A stretch of DNA of 9,908 nucleotides from Burkholderiales bacterium (GCA_947372535.1 CANBUA010000177.1:1-9908); one strand, 5' to 3'. Positions 1 through 6,483 are shown, counted from the first letter of the stretch. Numbers and translations: made by a program. Notes: generated from the sequence alone by a model not told the origin.

Positions 1-2640
1 AACCAGATGTACCTGGTGGCCTGGGAGAAGATCTTCCCGCATCAGAGTTGGGCGATCGCTGCGGTGGCGGTGTTCGTGGTGATCTCGCAGCTCAAGATCA
101 ACGTGACCAATGCCTATGCGGGCTCGCTGGCCTGGTCCAACTTCTTCGCGCGGCTGACGCACAGCCACCCCGGGCGGGTGGTTTGGGTGGTGTTCAACGC
201 CCTGATCGCCTTGCTGCTGATGGAGCTCAACCTGTTCCAGGCCCTGGGCAAGGTGCTGGGGCTGTATTCCAACATCGCGATTGCCTGGATGACGGCGGTG
301 GTGGCCGACCTGGTGATCAACAAGCCGATGGGCTGGTCGCCCAAAGGGATCGAGTTCAAGCGGGCTTACCTCTACGACATCAACCCGGTGGGCGTGGGCG
401 CGATGGGTGCGGCCTCGCTGATCTCGGTGCTGGCCTACATGGGCTGGCTGGGCGAGGGCGCGCAGGCGTTTTCTGCCTTGTTGGCGCTGGTGACGGCGCT
501 GGTGGTCTCGCCTCTGATCGCCTGGGGCACGAAAGGCAAGTACTACCTGGCGCGCACGCCGGTGGTGCTCGATCCGCCGGCTCATCCGCTGGTCGATGCT
601 GACGAAGCGGGCCAACCCTTGAGCCGCATCATCCGCATCCAGGCCCTGCACCGCTGCACGGTCTGCGAGCGCGAGTACGAGGCCGACGACACCGCGCATT
701 GCCCGGCCTACCAAGGCCTGATCTGCTCCTTGTGCTGCTCGCTCGATGCACGCTGTCAGGACCTGTGCAAGCCCCAGGCGCGCTGGTCAGAGCAATGGCG
801 GGCCTTTGGCCGCCGCGCCATCCCCGACATCGTCTGGCAGCGCGTGGATTCGGAGATGGGCCAGTTTTTCCTGATCATGGTCGTGCTCACCGCCTTGCTG
901 GCCGCCTTGCTGGGCCTGGTCTTCCAGCAGCAGGTGCGTGACCTGGATGTGCTGGACCTGACGTCCACTTTGGCTGTCGCAGAGCTGCTCAAGGCCGGCT
1001 TCGTCAAGGTGTTCACTGCTTTGCTGCTGGTGGCTGGCGTGGTCGGCTGGTGGGTGGTGCTCACGCACAAGAGCCGCCAAGTGGCACAGGAGGAATCCAA
1101 CCGCCAGACCCATCTGCTGGTGCGAGAGATCGAGTTGCACAAGCGCACCGACGAGAAACTCCAGCAGGCCAAGCAGACGGCCGACCATGCCAACCAAGCC
1201 AAGAGCCGCTACATCACCACCATCAGCCACGAGCTGCGGACGCCGCTCAACGGCATCCTGGGCTATGCCCAGCTGCTGGACGAGGACCAGACCTTGCCCG
1301 AGCACGTCCAGCACGCGGTGGGGGTGATCAAGCGTGGTGGCGACCATTTGCTGTCGCTGATCGAAGGCACGCTGGACATCGCCCGCATTGAGAGCGGCAA
1401 GCTCACGCTGGACCTCAAGCCCGTGCGCCTGGGCGACGTGTTCCAGCAGATCATCCAGCTGATCGAGCGTGAGGCCCAGGCCAAGAAACTGCGCTTCATC
1501 GCCGACATCGACCCGGCCTTGCCCGAGGCCGTGCGCGCCGACGAGCGCCGCGTGCGCCAGATCCTGCTCAACGTGCTGGGCAATGCCGTCAAGTTCACGA
1601 CGCAGGGCGAGGTCACGCTCAAGGTGCGCTATGCCCGCGAGATTGCGCAGGTGGACATCACCGACACCGGGCCGGGCATCGCGCAGGCCGAGTTGGAGAA
1701 GATTTTCGAGCCCTTTGCGCGCGGCTCATCGGCGGTGGGCAGCTCGGTCAGCGGCACGGGCCTGGGCCTGACCGTGAGCAAGATGCTGACCGACCTCATG
1801 GGCGGCGAGATGAGCGTTCGCAGCACGCCGGGGCAGGGCACCAATTTCCGCATCCGGCTGTTCCTGCCGCAACTGCGCCAGGCCGAGCAAGCCCGCGTGG
1901 CACCGCGCGGCCAGCGCATCGGCTATGTAGGCGACCGGCGGCGCGTCTGGGTGGTGGACAACGAGGAGGCCGACCGGGGCTTGCTGGTGCGCATTCTGGA
2001 GCCCCTGGGTTTCGAGGTGCAGGCCTTCGATTCAGGCATCGACTGCCTGGCCAGCCTGCGGCATGGCGTGGCGGGGCAACAACCCGATGCCTTGTTCATG
2101 GACCTGGCCATGCCGGGTCTGGATGGTTGGGCCACCTTGCGTGCGATGGCGCAGGAGGGGCTGAGCAAGGCGCCGGCGGCCATCGTCTCGGCCAATGCCT
2201 TCGACAAGGCGCTGGACAACGACGTCGGCATCACGCCGGATGACTTCATCGTCAAGCCGGTGCGGGTGGCCGAGTTGCTGGATTGGCTGGGACGGCGCTT
2301 GAGCTTGCAGTGGATCGAGGCCGAGCGCGCCTTGCCAGCGCCCTCGACCTTGACTGACCCTGCACGTCACGCTGCCGAGGCGCCGCAGGTGCTGCCCTCC
2401 TTGATGGCATTGCGCAGCCTGGAGGATCAAATCGACGCCGGCTACATCCGCGGCGTGCACAAGGTGCTGGACCAGATCGCCCTGGGTGAGCCGCAATGTG
2501 AGCCCTTCGTTCAGCGGCTGCGTGGCATGGCCCGGCATTTCCAACTCGATGCCATGGCGTCCGAGTTGAGCCAGGCCTTGGCGCAGGCGCAACCGCCGTC
2601 GCTCCAACCGCAAGCGCCTTCGGCGCCCCAGGCACAATGA
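1..2640 (+). CDS. Hybrid sensor histidine kinase/response regulator with NCS1 permease-like N-terminus (5' partial)
   Basis: Membrane sensor kinase. The frame is open to the left edge, so the true start lies outside; residues here count from the Met at position 7. About 1-180 form several hydrophobic helices resembling the C-terminal half of NCS1 nucleobase/allantoin permeases (KINVTNAYAGSLAWSNFF, residues 30-47). Residues 217-254 hold eight cysteines. Two more membrane helices lie at about 285-308 and 332-352, then a charged, probably coiled-coil linker. The kinase core has an H-box with H408 in SHELRTPLNG, N-box N526, G1 DTGPG (553-557) and G2 GTGLGL (583-588). The receiver has D651, phospho-acceptor D699, S728 and K750. 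The last ~80 residues are helical with no recognisable Hpt motif. The response regulator gene follows by 51 nt, so the two probably form one pathway. Kinase and receiver assignments are firm. The NCS1 assignment is by motif memory, and the ligand (a purine derivative or urea) is inference. Confidence 0.93.
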   Translation, partial: NQMYLVAWEKIFPHQSWAIAAVAVFVVISQLKINVTNAYAGSLAWSNFFARLTHSHPGRVVWVVFNALIALLLMELNLFQALGKVLGLYSNIAIAWMTAVVADLVINKPMGWSPKGIEFKRAYLYDINPVGVGAMGAASLISVLAYMGWLGEGAQAFSALLALVTALVVSPLIAWGTKGKYYLARTPVVLDPPAHPLVDADEAGQPLSRIIRIQALHRCTVCEREYEADDTAHCPAYQGLICSLCCSLDARCQDLCKPQARWSEQWRAFGRRAIPDIVWQRVDSEMGQFFLIMVVLTALLAALLGLVFQQQVRDLDVLDLTSTLAVAELLKAGFVKVFTALLLVAGVVGWWVVLTHKSRQVAQEESNRQTHLLVREIELHKRTDEKLQQAKQTADHANQAKSRYITTISHELRTPLNGILGYAQLLDEDQTLPEHVQHAVGVIKRGGDHLLSLIEGTLDIARIESGKLTLDLKPVRLGDVFQQIIQLIEREAQAKKLRFIADIDPALPEAVRADERRVRQILLNVLGNAVKFTTQGEVTLKVRYAREIAQVDITDTGPGIAQAELEKIFEPFARGSSAVGSSVSGTGLGLTVSKMLTDLMGGEMSVRSTPGQGTNFRIRLFLPQLRQAEQARVAPRGQRIGYVGDRRRVWVVDNEEADRGLLVRILEPLGFEVQAFDSGIDCLASLRHGVAGQQPDALFMDLAMPGLDGWATLRAMAQEGLSKAPAAIVSANAFDKALDNDVGITPDDFIVKPVRVAELLDWLGRRLSLQWIEAERALPAPSTLTDPARHAAEAPQVLPSLMALRSLEDQIDAGYIRGVHKVLDQIALGEPQCEPFVQRLRGMARHFQLDAMASELSQALAQAQPPSLQPQAPSAPQAQ
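655..768 (+). other. Eight-cysteine putative metal-binding segment within the sensor kinase
   Basis: The segment encodes C217, C220, C232, C240, C243, C244, C250 and C254, numbered from the Met at position 7. The spacing is C-x2-C-x11-C-x7-C-x2-C-C-x5-C-x3-C. It lies after the permease-like helices and before the next membrane helix, presumably on the cytoplasmic side. The two CxxC pairs resemble zinc-finger or iron-sulfur ligands. Which metal, if any, is bound cannot be told from sequence. Ligand sensing, redox sensing and a purely structural role are all possible. Confidence 0.6.
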
Positions 2641-2691
2641 GGCCCCCAATGCTGCAGGCCCCCAAGTTGTTGTCGCTGTCCGCCCACCGCC

Positions 2692-3654
2692 ATGTTTGAA
2701 AGACTGGATCGAAGCCGCACGGACGTGGTCCTCATCGTGGACGACGTGCCCGACAACCTCTCCCTGCTGCACGACGCATTGGACGAGGCGGGTTACACCG
2801 TGCTGGTGGCCACCCATGGCGAGGCCGCGCTGCAGCGCGCCAGCCAGGCCGTGCCCGACATCATCCTGCTGGACGCGATCATGCCGGGCATGGATGGCTT
2901 CGAGGTGGCGCGCCGGCTCAAGGCCCAGGCCGAAACCAGCCACATCCCCATCGTCTTCATGACCGGCCTGACCGAGACCGAGCATGTGGTGGCGGCCTTC
3001 GAGGCTGGCGGTGTCGATTACGTCGTCAAGCCGATCCGCCCGCGAGAGGTGATGGCGCGCATCGAATCGCACATGCAGAGCGCCCGCCAGGCGCGCCAGG
3101 CCCGCAATGCGCTGGATGCGTTTGGACACGCGTCGCTGACTGTGCGCTTGAGCGATGGCCGTGTGCTGTGGCAGACGGCGCTGGCGCGGCAACTGCTGCA
3201 AAGTTACTTCGACACCCCCGAATCGATCGCGCCGCCGGAGCTGGTGGAATGGTTGCGCAAGGTGGTGCTGGCCCCCGTTGGCCTGGCCGCCGGTGCCAAC
3301 GCGCCGGTGGCCCCTGCGCCGGTGTGGACGGTCAACCAGGCCGGCCGCCGCCTGACCTTTGCGCTGCACGAACCCACCGGCGACGACGAATGGCTGCTGG
3401 TGATGCGCGAGACCAGCGACCAACTCGCCATCGACGCACTGACGCTCGAATTCCGGCTCACGGCCCGTGAAGGCGAGGTGCTCTACTGGGTGGTCAAGGG
3501 CAAAACCAACCGCGACATTGGCGACATCCTGGGTAGCAGCCCAGCCACCGTGAAGAAGCAGTTGGAGCATGTGTTCGCCAAGCTGGGCGTCGAGACACGC
3601 ACGGCGGCGGCCGGCTTGGCCATGAGCCGGGTGGCGCAGCTCAAGATGCGGTAA
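2692..3654 (+). CDS. Response regulator, receiver plus PAS-like region plus LuxR-type HTH
   Basis: A 320-aa cytoplasmic transcription factor, probably the partner of the upstream kinase. The receiver domain (about 11-128) has acidic pair D17/D18, phospho-acceptor D61 in LLDAIMPGMDG, switch T91 and K113 (KP motif). Residues about 145-245 look PAS-like (VRLSDGRVLW near the start, WLLVMRETSDQ near the end), but this is a fold-level guess. Residues about 254-316 are a LuxR/NarL helix-turn-helix (LTAREGEVL, then NRDIGDILGSSPATVKKQL). The ATG at 2692 has no good Shine-Dalgarno. No alternative start lies in frame between the kinase stop and 2692, and the receiver begins directly after it, so the start is sound. 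Cotranscription with the kinase is likely. The middle domain makes it longer than ordinary NarL-type regulators, which are usually near 210 aa. Its target is unknown; the nearby urea transporter genes are a reasonable guess. Confidence 0.92.
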   Translation: MFERLDRSRTDVVLIVDDVPDNLSLLHDALDEAGYTVLVATHGEAALQRASQAVPDIILLDAIMPGMDGFEVARRLKAQAETSHIPIVFMTGLTETEHVVAAFEAGGVDYVVKPIRPREVMARIESHMQSARQARQARNALDAFGHASLTVRLSDGRVLWQTALARQLLQSYFDTPESIAPPELVEWLRKVVLAPVGLAAGANAPVAPAPVWTVNQAGRRLTFALHEPTGDDEWLLVMRETSDQLAIDALTLEFRLTAREGEVLYWVVKGKTNRDIGDILGSSPATVKKQLEHVFAKLGVETRTAAAGLAMSRVAQLKMR

Positions 3655-3666
3655 AGCTTCAGCGCC

Positions 3667-4185
3667 TTACAGCTTGGGCAAGTCCATTGACTGAGGCGCA
3701 TGGCCTTGCGACACCAGCCAGTCCCGTAACGCCAAGCCGGTGGCCACCGGCCAGTAACGTGCTTTCTCGGGCGGGATGCGCTTGTAGTCGGCCAGTTCAT
3801 CGTTGAGGGTGATCACGCCGGTGGCCGGCACGTGGTAAGCCAGGATGATCTGGTTCTGCCTGGCGAAGGGGTAGTGCCCAATGAAGCTGACCGCGCCTGC
3901 TTGCAGGCCGAGTTCTTCTTGCACCTCGCGTGCCACGGCCTCTTCTGGGCTGAGGTCGGTCTTCTCGAGAAAGCCCGTGATCAACGCATAAAAGGCCACA
4001 GGCCACGCCTTGTTGCGCGCCAGGATGATGTCGCCCTCATGCTCGACCACCGCAGCCACCACGGGCACCGGGTTGTCCCAGTGCACGAAGCCGCAAGCGG
4101 TGTCGGGGCAGGCCTGGCGGCTCACGCCTTCGTCGATGCGGGACGACAAGGGCAGGGCGCACTGTGGGCAGAAGCGATGGCTCAT
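3667..4185 (-). CDS. NUDIX hydrolase with N-terminal zinc ribbon
   Basis: A 172-aa cytoplasmic nucleoside-diphosphate-linked hydrolase; the substrate is not predictable. A zinc ribbon at the N-terminus uses C6, C9, C26 and C31 (CPQC, then CPDTAC). The NUDIX fold follows, with the box running from G71 (GFLEK) to REVQEELGL (86-94) and catalytic-type glutamates E87, E90 and E91. The box has one residue more than the standard 23 between the leading Gly and REV. The NudC signature SQPWPFP is absent, although HYPFARQNQ occupies that position, so NAD pyrophosphatase activity is not supported. I chose the ATG at 4185 because it overlaps the stop of the upstream transferase gene as ATGA and is followed at once by the CPQC motif. 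A longer frame to 4296 would run through the neighbour's coding sequence. The gene ends 12 nt from the stop of the convergent response regulator gene, with no clear terminator between them. Confidence 0.88.
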   Translation of the reverse strand: MSHRFCPQCALPLSSRIDEGVSRQACPDTACGFVHWDNPVPVVAAVVEHEGDIILARNKAWPVAFYALITGFLEKTDLSPEEAVAREVQEELGLQAGAVSFIGHYPFARQNQIILAYHVPATGVITLNDELADYKRIPPEKARYWPVATGLALRDWLVSQGHAPQSMDLPKL

Positions 4186-4916
4186 GGGCGAAAGTCTTTC
4201 ATCAAGGCACGTTGCAGCCGGCTGGAACTGACGGCCAGCGTGGCCTGATGCACAGGCGCCAGCGCATGCCAGCGGGCTTCGAATTCGGTGCAGCACGCCA
4301 CGAAATCATCGCGCGTGCCGGCCGTCATGATCTGGTTGCCGCCCTCGTCGGATTCCACCACGGTCAGGCAGCCTTCGAAGGCCTTGCCGATGCGGCGCTG
4401 GATCTCGCGAGTCTGTTCAGTGTCAGCCTGCACATTGGCCACCAGCAAACCGCCCGCATTCAGGGCGGCACGGCAATGTTGGTAGAAGCTGCGCGAGCAC
4501 AGCGCCGCTGGCAATCCCTCACTTGAAAAGCCATCGACCAGGATCACATCGTAAGAGCGCGGTGGCCTGGCCACGAAGCGAGCGCCGTCGGCACACATGA
4601 TGCGCGAGCGCGGGCCATCGTCGGGCAGGTGGAAGTCATGGCGCAGGTCAATCACGCTTTGGTGGATCTCCACCGTGGTGAGGTCCACCGCCGGCAAGTG
4701 CTTGTGCAGGTACTTGAGCATGGCGCCGCCGCCCAGCCCGATCATCAGCACCGACGCTGGCTGAGGCTTGAACAGCAGGAAGCCCATCATCGTGCGGGTG
4801 TAGTCCAGCACCAGGTCGTCGGGGTCGTCCAGGCGCATGCAGCTCTGAATCAATGAGCTCTCGAAGCTCAGGGAGATGGTCTGGCTGTTGGCGTGGAGTT
4901 TGGGGATGTCGGTCAT
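4182..4916 (-). CDS. Spermidine synthase-like (SAM-fold) transferase
   Basis: A 244-aa soluble protein with the Rossmann-type fold of the spermidine/spermine synthase family and SAM methyltransferases. VLMIGLGGGAMLKYL (57-70) is the nucleotide-binding glycine loop and E83 in TTVEIHQ should bind the ribose. D110-G111 (CADGARF) is the adenine-side motif, and YDVILVDGFSSEGLP (122-136) holds D128. The protein is shorter than typical SpeE (about 280-320 aa). The N-terminal beta region is reduced, and I do not see the full set of polyamine-site residues, so true aminopropyltransferase activity is doubtful. The start at 4916 is fixed by an in-frame stop at 4932-4934 just upstream. The gene overlaps the NUDIX gene by four bases (ATGA), which implies translational coupling. 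It is divergent from urtA across 156 bp that hold a palindrome. The family call is good, the function uncertain. Confidence 0.85.
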   Translation of the reverse strand: MTDIPKLHANSQTISLSFESSLIQSCMRLDDPDDLVLDYTRTMMGFLLFKPQPASVLMIGLGGGAMLKYLHKHLPAVDLTTVEIHQSVIDLRHDFHLPDDGPRSRIMCADGARFVARPPRSYDVILVDGFSSEGLPAALCSRSFYQHCRAALNAGGLLVANVQADTEQTREIQRRIGKAFEGCLTVVESDEGGNQIMTAGTRDDFVACCTEFEARWHALAPVHQATLAVSSSRLQRALMKDFRP

Positions 4917-4948
4917 GCGCCACGAAGTTTCTCATGGGTGGCCCAGCC

Positions 4949-4966
4949 ATACGCCACATGGCGTAT
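4949..4966. promoter_or_regulatory. Perfect 18-bp palindrome, candidate operator in the divergent intergenic region
   Basis: ATACGCCA-CA-TGGCGTAT is a perfect inverted repeat with 8-bp arms and a 2-bp spacer. It sits 32 bp upstream of the transferase start and 106 bp upstream of the urtA start. Its inner TACGCCA-n2-TGGCGTA has the 7-2-7 layout described for NarL-type response regulators, and a LuxR/NarL-type regulator is encoded nearby. The palindrome is seen directly; the operator role and the binding protein are inference. No convincing sigma-70 or sigma-54 promoter could be picked out in 4917-5072. Confidence 0.5.
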
Positions 4967-5072
4967 TCCCCATTTCGGTGCCGCTGGTCACACTGAACCC
5001 ATCTGATCGAAAGCTCAGTGATCCAACAGATTCCTCCCACTCATTTCACACAGCTTCATAGGAGCGCCTTAC

Positions 5073-6350
5073 ATGAGCATTTCCCGCCGCCAAGCCGTTC
5101 AATCGCTGACCGCCGTCGCCCTGGGCGTCGCTGGCCTGACCTTCAGCGCCATGGCCTCTGCCGCCGACACCATCAAGGTCGGCGTGCTGCACTCCCTGTC
5201 GGGCACCATGGCCATTTCCGAGACGGTTTTGAAAGACACCGTGCTGATGGCGATTGACGAGATCAACGCCAAGGGCGGCCTGCTGGGCAAGAAGCTCGAA
5301 CCCGTGGTGGTCGATCCAGCTTCCAACTGGCCCCTGTTCGCCGAGAAGGCCAAGCAACTGCTGACGCAGGACAAGGTCGCCGTGACTTTCGGCTGCTGGA
5401 CGTCGGTCTCGCGCAAGTCGGTGCTGCCGGTCTACAAAGAAAACAACGGCCTGCTGTTCTACCCCGTGCAGTACGAAGGTGAAGAGCTGGAAAAGAACGT
5501 GTTCTACACGGGTGCCGCGCCTAACCAGCAAGCCATCCCCGCCGTCGAATACCTGATGAGCAAGGATGGCGGCTCGGCCAAGCGTTTCGTCCTGCTGGGC
5601 ACCGACTACGTCTACCCACGCACGACCAACAAGATCCTGCGCGCCTTCCTCAAGTCCAAGGGCGTGGCTGATGCCGACATCATGGAGGAGTACACCCCCT
5701 TCGGTCACTCCGACTACCAGACCATCATCGCCAACATCAAGAAGTTCGCGTCCGAAGGCAAGAAGACGGCCGTGGTCTCCACCATCAATGGTGACTCCAA
5801 TGTGCCTTTCTACAAGGAACTGGGCAACCAGGGCTTGAAGGCCAAGGACGTGCCGGTCGTGGCGTTCTCCGTGGGTGAAGAAGAGTTGCGCGGTGTGGAC
5901 ACCAAGCCCCTGGTCGGTCACCTGGCTGCCTGGAACTACTTCATGTCGATCAAGAACCCGACCAACGCCGAGTTCATCAAGAAGTGGTCCACTTATGCCA
6001 AGGCGCACAACATCGCCGGCCACAAGGACAAGCCTTTGACCAATGACCCGATGGAAGCCACCTACATCGGCATCAACATGTGGGCCCAGGCCGTCAAGAA
6101 GGCTGGCTCCACCGATGTGGACAAGGTCATCGCCGCGATGGCTGGCCAGACCTTCAAGGCACCCGGCGGCTTCATGTCCACCATGGACGAGAAGAACCAC
6201 CACTTGCACAAGCCTGTGTTCATCGGCGAAGTCAAGGCCGATGGTCAGTTCAAGGTCGTGTGGAAGACGCCTGGCCCGGTCAAGGCTGAACCTTGGAGCC
6301 CCTTCATTGCCGGCAACGACAAGAAGAAGGGCGAGCCTGAGACCAAGTGA
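5073..6350 (+). CDS. urtA: Urea ABC transporter substrate-binding protein UrtA
   Basis: A 425-aa periplasmic binding protein that captures urea (or short amides) for the UrtBCDE importer. A cleavable signal peptide covers about 1-30: RR at 5-6, a hydrophobic core, and an ASA-A cleavage site near residue 30. The SRRQAV start is weakly Tat-like. The mature part is a type I periplasmic binding fold (TIKVGVLHSLSGTMAISE at 33-50). Motifs typical of UrtA/AmiC-like proteins include FGCWTSVSRKSVLP (106-119) and FYPVQYEGEE (129-138), which form much of the amide pocket. Length matches the family. GGAG at 5061-5064 lies 8 nt before the ATG, which fixes the start. It is the first gene of the urt operon, and the next gene is separated by two hairpins, so urtA is probably the most abundant product. 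AAG and other preferred codons dominate, consistent with high expression. Confidence 0.95.
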   Translation: MSISRRQAVQSLTAVALGVAGLTFSAMASAADTIKVGVLHSLSGTMAISETVLKDTVLMAIDEINAKGGLLGKKLEPVVVDPASNWPLFAEKAKQLLTQDKVAVTFGCWTSVSRKSVLPVYKENNGLLFYPVQYEGEELEKNVFYTGAAPNQQAIPAVEYLMSKDGGSAKRFVLLGTDYVYPRTTNKILRAFLKSKGVADADIMEEYTPFGHSDYQTIIANIKKFASEGKKTAVVSTINGDSNVPFYKELGNQGLKAKDVPVVAFSVGEEELRGVDTKPLVGHLAAWNYFMSIKNPTNAEFIKKWSTYAKAHNIAGHKDKPLTNDPMEATYIGINMWAQAVKKAGSTDVDKVIAAMAGQTFKAPGGFMSTMDEKNHHLHKPVFIGEVKADGQFKVVWKTPGPVKAEPWSPFIAGNDKKKGEPETK

Positions 6351-6376
6351 TTCAAGTGAGCTTGGCTTGAGGACTG

Positions 6377-6399
6377 GAGGCGGGGCCCATCCCCGCCTC
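6377..6399 (+). other. GC-rich hairpin after urtA, no T tract
   Basis: GAGGCGGGG (6377-6385) pairs perfectly with CCCCGCCTC (6391-6399) around the loop CCCAT. The 9-bp stem begins 27 nt after the urtA stop and is followed by GTGAATCAATC, so it lacks the U-run of an intrinsic terminator. It could protect the 3' end of a processed urtA message. Its left arm can also pair with the left arm of the downstream terminator. Confidence 0.6.
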
Positions 6400-6441
6400 G
6401 TGAATCAATCAAGCGATGGGATGCGTTTCAGTAGAGCGATT

Positions 6442-6480
6442 CGCCCCGCTGGGGGTCACCCCAGGGGGCGCTTTTTTTTT
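6442..6480 (+). terminator. Strong rho-independent terminator between urtA and urtB
   Basis: The outer stem CGCCCC (6442-6447) pairs with GGGGCG (6465-6470). The inner stem CTGGGG (6449-6454) pairs with CCCCAG (6459-6464). G6448 is a single-base bulge and GTCA is the loop. After one C there are nine T (6472-6480). Twelve GC-rich pairs followed directly by T9 form a textbook intrinsic terminator on the + strand. It ends only 16 nt before the urtB start, so urtBCD must rely on read-through, on regulated antitermination, or on a promoter overlapping the hairpin. Confidence 0.88.
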
Positions 6481-6483
6481 CTT

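Noticed and set aside
2032..3570. Long antisense open frame of 512 codons across the kinase and regulator genes
   Set aside because: It is opposite two well-supported genes, rich in H, Q, R and G with no domain, and has no ribosome binding site. Such frames are common opposite GC-rich coding sequence.
3654..3675. Possible bidirectional terminator between the convergent regulator and NUDIX genes (AAGCT...AGCTT)
   Set aside because: Only a 5-bp stem with a 12-nt loop and no T tract on either side.
4182..4296. Longer N-terminus for the NUDIX protein beginning at 4296
   Set aside because: It would lie wholly inside the transferase coding sequence. The ATG at 4185 makes an ATGA junction and is followed at once by the zinc-ribbon cysteines.
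4991..5020. Inverted repeat CACTGA...TCAGTG upstream of urtA
   Set aside because: Arms are only 6 bp with an 18-nt loop; expected by chance and much weaker than the palindrome at 4949-4966.
4917..5072. Sigma-54 or NtrC-type sites in front of urtA, as might be expected for nitrogen genes
   Set aside because: No GG-N10-GC pair in a suitable context and no TGCACC/GGTGCA half-sites were found by eye.
5046..6209. Antisense frame of 387 codons over urtA
   Set aside because: A shadow of the urtA reading frame; composition is H/G/D/Q-rich without motifs.
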